A stretch of DNA of 21,178 bases, from contig JBAXGW010000070.1 in the NCBI GenBank assembly GCA_037139195.1, positions 1-21,178 on the forward strand, in the 5' to 3' direction. Under the pieces are notes generated by a model that saw only the letters and a list, made by a program, of their open reading frames with translations, had not been told where the DNA came from and did no database searches. The stretch is from JBAXGW01 sp037139195. GTDB taxonomy: Bacteria; Bacteroidota; Bacteroidia; Bacteroidales; JAHJDW01. The position numbers and the translations under genes were made by a program. Shown here piece after piece: positions 6,010 to 13,637 of the stretch; within the stretch, counting starts at the first letter, position 1, and every line of letters starts with the position of its first letter.

Positions 6010-8415
6010 TTATTTAGTTTTAACCCTACCTTGCTCTTCATCACCAATCATTTCTTCTTTTACATCGGCTTTTTTTAATTTGCCGAAAGAATATCTGATA
6101 CCAAGAACAAATATTCTAGTATCATAATGCGATTTAAACCCTACTTCATACCCTGGAACAAATGATTTCCCACTATCTACATAACTATTTAAAATATCTT
6201 CTGCTGATAAATTAATAATCAATTTTTCTTTTAATAGCTTCTTGCTTACAGATATATCCAATTGATAGTTTGAATAGGCTTCAAACATCCCATTTACACC
6301 ACCTGAAAAGTATCTGAAATTCAATTCAATATTACAAATTTTGGGAATTCTAAATTCATCGTATATATAGAAATAATAAGTGGGGCGTTTAAGTTTTATT
6401 GATTTATCTAAGTATTTAAAATTAAACGTGCTATTAATATATCCAAATCCATTGCTTGTCGTCCACCACTTAAGTTCGTAGGGCAATACTATTCCATAAG
6501 TGTATGTTTCAACCAAATCATAGTTTGCTGTTTGCAAATAAAAGTTGTTCTTTCCATCTGTTGATTTTCCAACAAAAGTTGCCATGAAGTCTTTTGTTCT
6601 TGCATATTCAAAATCAATAGAAGCATATTCCATATAAACCAAATGAGTTTCAAAACTTTGTTTATATTGTGGTTTTAATTTAGGATTTCCTTTCATACAC
6701 GAAACGCTGTCGATATAACTAATAAAAGGATTGAGATCGTCGTAATTAGGGCGGTCTATTCGATATGAATATCCTGCAATAAAATTTAAGTCTCTGGCTA
6801 AATTCCAATTTGCTTTTATACTAGGAAATAGATTCACATAATTGGTGTCAACTGCCGGATTGGATTTTAAAATAGAATAACCTAATGTTTTTGTGTATTC
6901 ACTTCTCAATCCCATTTCAGTTTTTACTTTTTTGAAATCTTTATTGTATTGGATAAAAGCTGCGGCTATATTTTCATCATAATAAAAATTATTAGTTCTC
7001 TCTAAGTCAGGCACCCATGTTCCAATATTGTTTTGCTGATTAAAACTAATCCTATTCCCATTTGAAATATTGGAGTATTTAATCCCTGCTTGAAGTTTAC
7101 TTGTACTATCTATATTTACTAGCAAGTTCGACTGAGCTGTTGAAATATTAATGTTTGAACCCGAAATATTTTGTTTTTTTAATTCATCTATATTTAAACC
7201 TATAATATTTTCGTTTATCAAATCAATATTATCTATGCTGTAATTTGTATATTGAACAGCTGTATTTAATTCTGCTTTGTTTTTTAAGAATAGCTTTTTA
7301 TAATTAAGATTTAATGAATTGTAGTTTGTTATATTTTTACCAGTTGTATTCGTGTTAATAGTAGTTCCAACTCTATTAAGTTTTATTAAGTTTGAATTTT
7401 CTGTTTTTATTCGCCAATCTGAATAATAAGCACTGTAGTTAAACCCAATAGAATTCAATGAATCAATATTATATTTTATTGAACTTCCTCCAGAATGAAC
7501 GCCAATGCCATGCTGATTTCGTTCAATTGTGTTAATCATGTTTATGGTATCTGTTTTATCAATGAAATCTCGATTATATTCATCTGTACTTTTTGAGCTA
7601 TAGATCATAAAAGAATATCTGAAAATAAAACTCCATTTGTTATTTTTAATACTTAATCGTGCAGTGGTTCTATTTCCACCATAAATTGATTTGCAGGTTT
7701 CGTTTGAAATTTCACCCTGAAAGCCATTTAACCCATACGATTTTGTTATAATATTTATGACAGCTCCACCTTCAGCGTCATATTTAGCCCCTGGACTTTT
7801 AATGATTTCTACTTTACTTATTTCTGACGCTGGAACTGTTTTCAACATGTCAGGAGTAATAAGTTCGTCATTCAAATATATCTTTGGCGTGCCTTTTCCA
7901 AAAACAGAAACACTTCCATCGCCTTTAACCGCAATTCCCGGGCTCTTTTTTAGCACATCGCTTGCGGTTCCTGAATTGCCAATTATACTTCCTTCAACAA
8001 AAACGGTTAACATGTCACCATCATTCTTAAAGCTAGGTTTCGCTGCAAAAACTTCAATCTGATTAAGATTAATTTTAGATGTTTCAAGGACTATGTGAAG
8101 TGGAAGAGAAATAGTGTCTTTATTTGCTTTAAGCAAGTAAGTATTATAGCCAATTGACCAAACCTTCAAGAAAAAAATATTTTCAGTAGGTAATTCAATT
8201 TCAAACTTTCCATCCATAAAAACCGACCCTTTTATCAATGAAGTATCGGAAAAGTTGCAAACAATTACATTTCCAATATCTACTTTAACTCCTTTCTCAT
8301 CAACTATATCCCCTTTAATTATATTTGATGTTTTGTTTTGCGAAAATAGACTATTACTTATTGTTATAAATAGCAATATCAAATACACCTTTTGGATGAT
8401 GGGAAAATTATTCAT
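6010..8415 (-). CDS. TonB-dependent outer-membrane beta-barrel protein
   Basis: The protein has 801 residues. A signal peptide (1-26, ending LFSQ) is followed by a carboxypeptidase-regulatory-like beta-sandwich (about 33-112) and a plug-like domain (about 118-226). The plug contains SDVLKKSPGI, IYLNDELI and SPGAKYDAEGGAVINIITK. The rest is a long barrel rich in Asn, Tyr and aromatic strand ends (230-780), of the OMP_b-brl_3 type common in Bacteroidota. The last strand, FVLGIRYSFG, is followed by a charged 25-residue tail, so the barrel does not end at the C-terminus. No SusD-like partner lies next to it, so it is not a classic polysaccharide-utilisation pair. The substrate is unknown; peptides, metals or siderophores are possible. 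The class assignment is firm, the function is not. Confidence 0.88.
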   Translation of the reverse strand: MNNFPIIQKVYLILLFITISNSLFSQNKTSNIIKGDIVDEKGVKVDIGNVIVCNFSDTSLIKGSVFMDGKFEIELPTENIFFLKVWSIGYNTYLLKANKDTISLPLHIVLETSKINLNQIEVFAAKPSFKNDGDMLTVFVEGSIIGNSGTASDVLKKSPGIAVKGDGSVSVFGKGTPKIYLNDELITPDMLKTVPASEISKVEIIKSPGAKYDAEGGAVINIITKSYGLNGFQGEISNETCKSIYGGNRTTARLSIKNNKWSFIFRYSFMIYSSKSTDEYNRDFIDKTDTINMINTIERNQHGIGVHSGGSSIKYNIDSLNSIGFNYSAYYSDWRIKTENSNLIKLNRVGTTINTNTTGKNITNYNSLNLNYKKLFLKNKAELNTAVQYTNYSIDNIDLINENIIGLNIDELKKQNISGSNINISTAQSNLLVNIDSTSKLQAGIKYSNISNGNRISFNQQNNIGTWVPDLERTNNFYYDENIAAAFIQYNKDFKKVKTEMGLRSEYTKTLGYSILKSNPAVDTNYVNLFPSIKANWNLARDLNFIAGYSYRIDRPNYDDLNPFISYIDSVSCMKGNPKLKPQYKQSFETHLVYMEYASIDFEYARTKDFMATFVGKSTDGKNNFYLQTANYDLVETYTYGIVLPYELKWWTTSNGFGYINSTFNFKYLDKSIKLKRPTYYFYIYDEFRIPKICNIELNFRYFSGGVNGMFEAYSNYQLDISVSKKLLKEKLIINLSAEDILNSYVDSGKSFVPGYEVGFKSHYDTRIFVLGIRYSFGKLKKADVKEEMIGDEEQGRVKTK

Positions 8416-8460
8416 CTAATTTTAACACGATTTAGTTATCGGCATTTTAGTTATTAAACG

Positions 8461-8468
8461 CAAAATTA
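8461..8468 (-). promoter_or_regulatory. Proximal -7 box for the TonB-receptor gene
   Basis: TAATTTTG on the minus strand matches TAnnTTTG, 46 nt before the start codon. No clear TTG lies at the right distance upstream, so this is weaker than the promoters at 5340 and 5979. Confidence 0.45.
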
Positions 8469-8510
8469 TACAATTTATTTTTTTAACTATATATTTTTCA
8501 TTTTAAGATA

Positions 8511-8541
8511 CAAAGGTGCAATCTTACAAGCAGATTGTCAA
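8511..8541 (-). promoter_or_regulatory. Distal promoter for the TonB-receptor gene
   Basis: On the minus strand TTG (8539-8541), a 20-nt spacer and CACCTTTG (8511-8518) match the promoter consensus except for the first base of the -7 box. It would give a leader of about 90 nt. Confidence 0.45.
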
Positions 8542-8673
8542 TTAGTCATGCAAAGAATTGGCATTGTCGAAAGTTAAATAAATTGAGGTAATTAATAAGG
8601 TGTATATATTATCGAACAATGCATGCATCTGGCAATAAGAAACTTTCTACTTGCAACTTGGCTTTACAAACTC

Positions 8674-8709
8674 TAAATACTTTAGTCACTTTAAATACTC
8701 AAGTCACTT
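8674..8709. repeat. Two tandem 18-bp units after the TPM operon
   Basis: TAAATACTTTAGTCACTT (8674-8691) is followed directly by TAAATACTCAAGTCACTT (8692-8709), 16 of 18 identical. The repeat is noncoding and lies 13 bp from the stop of the last TPM gene. Confidence 0.8.
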
Positions 8710-8722
8710 TTTATAAACTTAT

Positions 8723-9487
8723 TTACCAATCTCCTCCAGCTCCACCGCCGCCAAAGTCGCCGCCGCCAAAACCACCAAAGCCGCCACTTCCGCTGTTGAA
8801 GTCATTCCAGCTTCCGCCTGAACTTCTCATCGAAGACATTAGGAATAGTGCAGCCCAAAAACTTGTGTCGTTATTATGAGCATAACTTCTTGCTTTCGTA
8901 AAAGAAGATATAATCATTATTATTATAAAAAGGACAATTCCAATAAGCATTGGACTAAAACTTTTTTTCTTTTTATAGTTTGCAGCTGTAATTTCACCAG
9001 CAGCTAGTTTCATCAAAACTGTTGTTGCATCGTCCAGTCCTTTGTAAAAATTATTGCTTTTGAAATTGGGGATCATTTCATTGTCAACAATTTGCTTTGC
9101 AGCTAAATCAGGGATAGCTCCTTCAAGTCCGTAGCCAACAGATATAAATGCTCCGCGTTCGCCTTGTCCGCCCGAAGGTTTAACCAATATTACAATGCCA
9201 TTATCTTTATCTTTTTGACCAACGCCCCATTTATGTCCTAGTTCTGTAGCATATTGAGCTTTGTCCATTCCGCCCAAGTCGTCAATAATAACAATAACTA
9301 TTTGATTGGAAGTAGAATCGTTAAAAGCAACTAATTTTTGTTCCAGTTGATTTACTTCTTCACTCGACAGTATTTGAGAAAAATCGTTTACTAACCTTTG
9401 TGGATTTGGTTTTTCGGGAACTTGTGCAATTAATACAATTGGTAAAAGCAAAAGGAAAGCAAGAAGTTGACATATTTTTTTTATCAT
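8723..9487 (-). CDS. TPM-domain membrane protein with Gly-rich tail (YgcG type)
   Basis: The protein has 254 residues: a signal peptide (1-21), a TPM domain (about 28-160), one membrane helix (about 178-196) and a C-terminal tail that is almost only glycine, serine, phenylalanine and aspartate (223-254, ending GAGGDW). The TPM core shows IVIVIIDDLGG, KDNGIVILV and GYGLEGAIPD. TPM domains are known from a plant thylakoid protein with acid phosphatase activity and from bacterial YgcG-like proteins of unclear role. It is the last gene of the lemA operon and overlaps the preceding TPM gene by 4 bp, so the two are translationally coupled. The glycine tail makes this stretch locally GC-rich. An envelope-related role is inferred. 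Confidence 0.88.
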   Translation of the reverse strand: MIKKICQLLAFLLLLPIVLIAQVPEKPNPQRLVNDFSQILSSEEVNQLEQKLVAFNDSTSNQIVIVIIDDLGGMDKAQYATELGHKWGVGQKDKDNGIVILVKPSGGQGERGAFISVGYGLEGAIPDLAAKQIVDNEMIPNFKSNNFYKGLDDATTVLMKLAAGEITAANYKKKKSFSPMLIGIVLFIIIMIISSFTKARSYAHNNDTSFWAALFLMSSMRSSGGSWNDFNSGSGGFGGFGGGDFGGGGAGGDW

Positions 9488-9990
9488 TTTATATTGGCTT
9501 TTAAAACAGATTCTTTAATTGCTTCGGTTGCAAGCAAAAATCCTTTATAATATTGTTTGTTTTTGAAATTTGGTATTAGCTGGTTATCAGCAATATTCGA
9601 AAGAACAGAATCGGGTATTATTGATTCTAAATCTCGGCTAACTGCAATGTATAAATATCTTTCTCCAGCATTGCCTGTAGGTTTTATAAATATAAATGCA
9701 GTGTTTTTAAGCTTTTTTGGGCTTAGATTCCATTTTTGTTGAAGTCTTTTGGCAAAAGTTTTTGATGTATATCCACATAAAGAGTCAAAACTAACTACAT
9801 ATATATTGATATTATTGTTCTTTTCAAATAAAACCAACTGTGCTTCAAGCGAATCTTTTTGTGAATTAGAAAGTAAGAGTGATAAATCATTTACGTGTTT
9901 CATAGGGCTTGGTGCGGTTGGTAATGATTGCCCTGAAACAAATAATGACACAAAAAGGAAGGTAATTGAAGTAAGTACAATTTTTTTCAT
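9484..9990 (-). CDS. Exported TPM-domain protein without membrane anchor
   Basis: The protein has 168 residues, a signal peptide (1-20, ending VSG) and a single TPM domain to the end; there is no membrane helix or glycine tail, so it should be periplasmic. It looks like a diverged duplicate of its downstream neighbour: the blocks GNAGERYLYIAVSRDLES and LIPNFKNKQYYKG align with GQGERGAFISVGYGLEG and MIPNFKSNNFYKG there. The highly conserved glycines of the second block are replaced here, so activity may be altered. It lies 11 nt after the cytosolic TPM gene and overlaps the next gene by 4 bp. Confidence 0.85.
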   Translation of the reverse strand: MKKIVLTSITFLFVSLFVSGQSLPTAPSPMKHVNDLSLLLSNSQKDSLEAQLVLFEKNNNINIYVVSFDSLCGYTSKTFAKRLQQKWNLSPKKLKNTAFIFIKPTGNAGERYLYIAVSRDLESIIPDSVLSNIADNQLIPNFKNKQYYKGFLLATEAIKESVLKANIK

Positions 9991-10001
9991 TTTATTTGAT
10001 T

Positions 10002-10442
10002 TTATTGATTACCAAATGATATTTCGTCGGAAAGCTCATTAACATCAGTTTCTTGATGAAAAGGAAAATGTTTTTTTAAAGCCCAGCCAGCCATTTCTAT
10101 TCCGCTAACTAATCCTGAAGTAAAGTTTCCTTCTTTGAACTGTGTAAGCATTTTTTCTTTAATCGAGTCCCAAAAATCAGATTCAACATTTGAATTTATT
10201 CCCGAATCGCCTAATATTGCAAATTTCTTGTCCTGTATAGCTAAATAAAACAAAACTCCATTGCGGAGTTCTGTTTTATGCATATTTAATTGTCCGAAAA
10301 CTTTAGCAGCTCTGTCAAGCACTTTGCCGGGACATCTTTTTTCGATATGAACACGAATTTCGCCCGATGTATTTAGTTCAGCACTTTTAATAGCAAGTTT
10401 AATTGCCATTTTTTCTTCTGGTTGAAGCAAATTGCTTGGCAT
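10002..10442 (-). CDS. Cytosolic TPM-domain protein
   Basis: This 146-residue protein has no signal peptide or membrane helix. It is a lone TPM domain of the sort seen beside lemA in many Bacteroidota. Recognisable parts are SGEIRVHIEKRCPGK (26-40), NGVLFYLAIQDKKFAILGD and the C-terminal FPFHQETDVNELSDEI. It starts 2 nt after the lemA stop. Together with the two exported TPM proteins, it places one TPM domain inside the cell and two outside the cytoplasmic membrane. The biochemical function is unknown; the domain call is secure. Confidence 0.87.
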   Translation of the reverse strand: MPSNLLQPEEKMAIKLAIKSAELNTSGEIRVHIEKRCPGKVLDRAAKVFGQLNMHKTELRNGVLFYLAIQDKKFAILGDSGINSNVESDFWDSIKEKMLTQFKEGNFTSGLVSGIEMAGWALKKHFPFHQETDVNELSDEISFGNQ

Positions 10443-10444
10443 AA

Positions 10445-11044
10445 CTAGTTTAATTTCATGTTAATATCAGGTGCATTTTCTGTTCCTTCTTGCGAAGAAA
10501 AATATGCTTTTTTCTCGAACCCAAACATCGAAGAAACTATGTTTCTAGGAAATTTTCTGATATAAGTATTATACGTTTGAGCAACTTCGTTAAATCTTCT
10601 GCGTTCAGTGCTAATTCTATTTTCCATTCCTTCATATTGGGTTTGAAAATCTCTGAATGCTTGAACAGCTTGAAGTTGAGGATAGTTTTCTGATATTGCC
10701 ATTAATTTGCCTAGCGAAGAACTAAATTGAGCTTGAGCTTTTTCGAATTGAGCCATTTTCTCAGGAGTCAAATCATCTGCATTTAATTGAATAGAAGTAG
10801 CTTTTGATCGAGCATCAACTACAGCTTGAAGTGTTGATTTCTCAAAGTTAGCAGCGCCTTTAACAATTTCCATTAAGTTTTTAGTTTTGTCTGCCCTAGC
10901 TTGGTAAACAACTTCAATGTTTTTCCATTGTGCAGAAACTGCTTCTTCTTGGGTTACTAAGCTGTTGTATGTTCCCGAGAACCAAAGTCCAATAATTAAA
11001 AAGAATCCAACTATCGACGCTATAATAATAAGTGTTTTGTTCAT
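10445..11044 (-). CDS. lemA: LemA family protein
   Basis: The protein has 199 residues, with one N-terminal membrane helix (4-23) and a long helical body facing the periplasm. It matches the family in TYNSLVTQEEAVSAQW (25-40), the segment ENYPQLQAVQAFRDFQTQYEGMENRIS and FNEVAQTYNTYIRKFPRN. One family landmark is altered: the usual QRRxDLIPNLV is here YQARADKTKNLMEIV (47-61), a form that may mark a subgroup. It is the first gene of a four-gene operon with three TPM proteins, the arrangement commonly seen for lemA in this phylum. Molecular function is not known. Confidence 0.92.
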   Translation of the reverse strand: MNKTLIIIASIVGFFLIIGLWFSGTYNSLVTQEEAVSAQWKNIEVVYQARADKTKNLMEIVKGAANFEKSTLQAVVDARSKATSIQLNADDLTPEKMAQFEKAQAQFSSSLGKLMAISENYPQLQAVQAFRDFQTQYEGMENRISTERRRFNEVAQTYNTYIRKFPRNIVSSMFGFEKKAYFSSQEGTENAPDINMKLN

Positions 11045-11066
11045 TTTTTTAGTTTTAGAATTTATT

Positions 11067-11097
11067 CAAATTTATTTAATTTTTATTACAATACAAA
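11067..11097 (-). promoter_or_regulatory. Promoter of the lemA operon
   Basis: On the minus strand TTTG (11094-11097), a 19-nt spacer and TAAATTTG (11067-11074) are a perfect match. The -33 box lies in the U-tract of the htpG terminator, so the two signals overlap. Confidence 0.75.
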
Positions 11098-11128
11098 AAA
11101 AAGCCTGCATTGTTTTAAAGCAGGCTTT
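11093..11128 (-). terminator. Rho-independent terminator of htpG
   Basis: A 9-bp stem, AAAGCCTGC (11100-11108) with GCAGGCTTT (11120-11128), around an 11-nt loop is followed on the minus strand by a run of U (complement of the A-run 11095-11102). It is 6 nt after the htpG stop. The stem sequence is the same as in the cyd operon terminator. Confidence 0.88.
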
Positions 11129-11134
11129 CGTTTT

Positions 11135-13195
11135 CTACTTTAAAATTTCATAACTTCGTTTAATAAACTTAGTTAGGTCTTCGCCTTTAAGCATGTTTCT
11201 TGAAAGAAGTGCTAGGTCAGTTAGCTGTTTAACCATTTTGTAATCAGAACCGAAAGATTTAAGCATTTTTTCTTTGCTTTCTTCCTTTTCTCTTACTTCG
11301 TTTTCAATACTTTCAATTTCAGTTTTGTTAGCATCTTTTTCTTTGCGTAGCTCAGTTAATTTATCATTCAAACCTTTTACTTCGCTGGATAAAGCGTTAA
11401 CATCTTTTCCAATTTTGGTTTCCACATCAGTAGAAATCTTATTAATAATTGGGTGATTTGAGTTTACTACTAAATTGAAGAAATCGGGGAACGAACCGCC
11501 CATCATGCCGCCGCCGCCGCCAAGTTTTTGCATATCTTTCATACGACGCATAAACTCAGGTTCGGTAATAGTAATTGGATTGTCGGTTTCGCTTAAGCTC
11601 TCAAATTGAACAGTGTAATTATTTGATACTTGCGATTGGAAAACGTGTTTTAACGAATCTTGTTGAGTATCCGAAAGTTTTGAAGGCGTTTTTTCTCCTT
11701 TGTCAATTAGCTTCTCAATAGTATCAGCATCAACTCTAGCAAATTTTACTTTTTCAAGTTTTCTTTCTACATGGTTAATGAAATGTTGGTCTAATACGCC
11801 GTCCATAACCAAAACATCGTAACCTCTTTCTGTTGCAGTATTGATAAAGCTATGTTGTTCTTCTTTATTAGTTGTATAAAGATAAACTACTTCGCTATTT
11901 TTATCTGTTTGAAGCGTTTTTGTATGTTCTTTATATTCTTCTATAGTAAAGTATTTGTCGGCACTATTTTTGAAAAGCATCCATTTTTCAGCTCTTTCGT
12001 AGAATTTCTCGTCCGAAATCATTCCGTATTCAATAAAAACTTTTATGTCGTCCCATTTCTTTTCGAAATCTTCGCGATCTTTCTTGAACATGTCTTCAAG
12101 TTTATCAGCTACTTTCTTAGAAATATGACTTGATATTTTTTTAACATTCGAGTCGCTTTGTAAGTAGCTTCTAGAAACGTTTAAAGGAATATCTGGAGAA
12201 TCGATAACACCATGTAATAATGTTAAGAATTCAGGTACAATGTTTTCAACCGAATCAGTTACAAATACTTGGTTGCAATAAAGTTGAATCTTATTTTTTT
12301 GAACCTCAATATTGTTTTTTACTTTTGGAAAGAATAGAACACCAGTTAAGTTGAATGGATAGTCTACATTTAAATGAATTTGGAACAATGGCTCATCGTA
12401 AGTCATTGGATAAAGCTCGCGATAGAAGTTTTTGTAATCTTCATCTTTCAATTCACTAGGACTTTGTTTCCAAGTAGGTTTAGTATTATTAATGTATTTA
12501 GGGCTTTCATCATAAACCATTTTGCCATCAGCGTCTTTAATAAATTCGCCTGCATCGTCTTTTTTAGGTTTACTTTCAGTTCCGAAGATAATGCTTACAG
12601 GTAAGAATTTACAGTATTTAGAAAGGATGGTATCTAAACGAGCTTCCTCTAAAAATTCTTCAGAATCTTCAGCAATATGAAGAACGATGTCAGTTCCTCG
12701 GGTTTCCTTTGTTGTCTCAGTTATACTGTAATTGGGGCTTCCGTCGCATTCCCATTTCACAGGAACAGAATCTTCTAGATAAGATTTTGTGATAATTTCA
12801 ACATTTTTCGAAACCATAAATGAAGAATAGAAGCCTAAGCCAAAATGTCCGATTAATGCATTCGCTTCGGAAATATTTTCATATTTTTTCACAAATTCTT
12901 CAGCACCAGAAAATGCTATTTGATTGATATATTTCTCAATTTCATCCGAAGTCATTCCAATACCATTATCTCTGATAGTTATTGTTTTAGCTGTTTTGTC
13001 TAAAATTACTTCAACGGTTGGATTTCCAAGATCTTGAGTAAATTTTCCTAGAGAAGAAAGGGCTTTTAACTTTTGCGTTGCATCTACTGCATTTGAAACT
13101 AATTCTCTTAAAAAGATTTCATGATCTGAATAAAGGAATTTTTTAATAATTGGGAAGATGTTTTCTGTTTGTACGTTAATCTGTCCTGTTTTCAT
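11135..13195 (-). CDS. htpG: Hsp90-family chaperone HtpG
   Basis: HtpG is the ATP-dependent bacterial Hsp90, which remodels client proteins in the cytosol under stress. The 686-residue protein has the GHKL ATPase domain first, with E31 and N35 in LRELVSNAVDAT, D76 in RDNGIGM and the lid glycines GHFGLG at 116-121. The middle-domain LNVSRSYLQ carries the catalytic arginine. The C-terminal part has a GGGGGMMGG loop (about 555-566) and a long Lys/Glu coiled coil, an extension typical of Bacteroidota HtpG, ending in LTDLALLSRNML. It is transcribed alone, diverging from the S9 peptidase gene, with its own terminator and an unusual upstream region resembling a sigma-54 promoter. Confidence 0.97.
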   Translation of the reverse strand: MKTGQINVQTENIFPIIKKFLYSDHEIFLRELVSNAVDATQKLKALSSLGKFTQDLGNPTVEVILDKTAKTITIRDNGIGMTSDEIEKYINQIAFSGAEEFVKKYENISEANALIGHFGLGFYSSFMVSKNVEIITKSYLEDSVPVKWECDGSPNYSITETTKETRGTDIVLHIAEDSEEFLEEARLDTILSKYCKFLPVSIIFGTESKPKKDDAGEFIKDADGKMVYDESPKYINNTKPTWKQSPSELKDEDYKNFYRELYPMTYDEPLFQIHLNVDYPFNLTGVLFFPKVKNNIEVQKNKIQLYCNQVFVTDSVENIVPEFLTLLHGVIDSPDIPLNVSRSYLQSDSNVKKISSHISKKVADKLEDMFKKDREDFEKKWDDIKVFIEYGMISDEKFYERAEKWMLFKNSADKYFTIEEYKEHTKTLQTDKNSEVVYLYTTNKEEQHSFINTATERGYDVLVMDGVLDQHFINHVERKLEKVKFARVDADTIEKLIDKGEKTPSKLSDTQQDSLKHVFQSQVSNNYTVQFESLSETDNPITITEPEFMRRMKDMQKLGGGGGMMGGSFPDFFNLVVNSNHPIINKISTDVETKIGKDVNALSSEVKGLNDKLTELRKEKDANKTEIESIENEVREKEESKEKMLKSFGSDYKMVKQLTDLALLSRNMLKGEDLTKFIKRSYEILK

Positions 13196-13240
13196 AATAT
13201 GATTTAGTTTTTAATATTTTTAAAATTGTTAGCCTGTCTT

Positions 13241-13257
13241 GTCAAAATGAATGCCAA
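13241..13257 (-). promoter_or_regulatory. Sigma-54-like element upstream of htpG
   Basis: On the minus strand TTGGCAT (13251-13257) and TTTGAC (13241-13246) place GG and GA exactly 10 nt apart, the spacing of GG and GC in -24/-12 promoters; the -12 element has GA in place of GC. Expected start would be near 13230, giving a leader of about 35 nt. No TAnnTTTG box was found before htpG. The identification is inference. Confidence 0.4.
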
Positions 13258-13267
13258 GAGGAGGGAA

Positions 13268-13281
13268 GTGACAAAATGACA
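13268..13281 (-). promoter_or_regulatory. TGTCA direct repeat upstream of htpG
   Basis: Read on the minus strand, TGTCATTTTGTCAC contains TGTCA twice with an 8-bp period, ending 10 bp before the TTGGCAT element. It may be a binding site for a stress regulator; no regulator can be named from the sequence. Confidence 0.4.
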
Positions 13282-13289
13282 TTTTTTGA

Positions 13290-13422
13290 GAATCAAGAAT
13301 ATAGGAGTAAGAATCAAGACTCATGCATCTACAATCGGATTAGTTTCTCCGTTCAGTTATCGCAGTTCAATTGTCACATGATTCTGTAAAGATTTTTCTT
13401 CTTTATTCTTACTTCTTGATTC
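13290..13422. repeat. GAATCAAGA repeats: two direct copies and one inverted
   Basis: GAATCAAGA occurs at 13290-13298 and 13311-13319, and inverted at 13414-13422. The outer left copy plus AGTAAGAAT (13306-13314) pairs with the right arm (13401-13422) if a 7-base insertion at 13299-13305 is allowed. About 80 bp of unique sequence lies between the arms. Confidence 0.75.
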
Positions 13423-13459
13423 TTTCTTTCAAATTTTAGTAGTCTGATAATAAATATTT

Positions 13460-13467
13460 TAACTTTG
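13460..13467 (+). promoter_or_regulatory. -7 box for the S9 peptidase gene
   Basis: TAACTTTG, followed by C, matches TAnnTTTG and is the only such match on the plus strand in this spacer. No convincing TTG lies 19-21 nt upstream. It implies a leader of about 165 nt before the ATG at 13638. Confidence 0.45.
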
Positions 13468-13637
13468 CGAAATGCTTGAAAATACTGGTGTTCAGATGCT
13501 TTATGCTATAGTGCTGCTAATCATATTTTTAATAAAATGAAACTTTTTTGAAACACAAATGGTATAAACAAGAAATGAACAACTTATTAACAATTTAAAA
13601 CATTAAAAGTTAAGTTTAAATTTTAAAACAACGTGCC

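Larger units (their letters stand above)
8416..8722. other. 307-bp spacer before the TonB-receptor gene
   Basis: No gene is visible. It holds two candidate promoters for the receptor gene (8461-8468 and 8511-8541) and an 18-bp tandem repeat at 8674-8709 just after the TPM operon. No hairpin terminator for the TPM operon could be found. Confidence 0.7.
13196..13637. other. 442-bp divergent spacer between htpG and the S9 peptidase gene
   Basis: No gene is visible. From left to right it holds a sigma-54-like element and TGTCA direct repeats for htpG, three copies of GAATCAAGA (two direct, one inverted), and a -7 box for the S9 gene followed by a leader of about 165 nt. Confidence 0.75.

Noticed and set aside
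7757..8062. Plus-strand 101-codon frame
   Set aside because: Antisense to the plug domain of the TonB receptor; no signal, motif or promoter of its own.
6010..8415. Receptor as part of a SusC/SusD polysaccharide locus
   Set aside because: No SusD-like lipoprotein or glycoside hydrolase lies next to it, and the protein is of the shorter OMP_b-brl_3 type.
8619..8879. Plus-strand frame coding for a proline-rich peptide (PPPPKSPPPKPP)
   Set aside because: It is the reverse strand of the glycine tail of the YgcG-type gene; proline richness is just complemented glycine codons.
11852..12133. Plus-strand 93-codon hydrophobic frame
   Set aside because: Antisense to htpG; phenylalanine richness comes from complemented lysine and glutamate codons.
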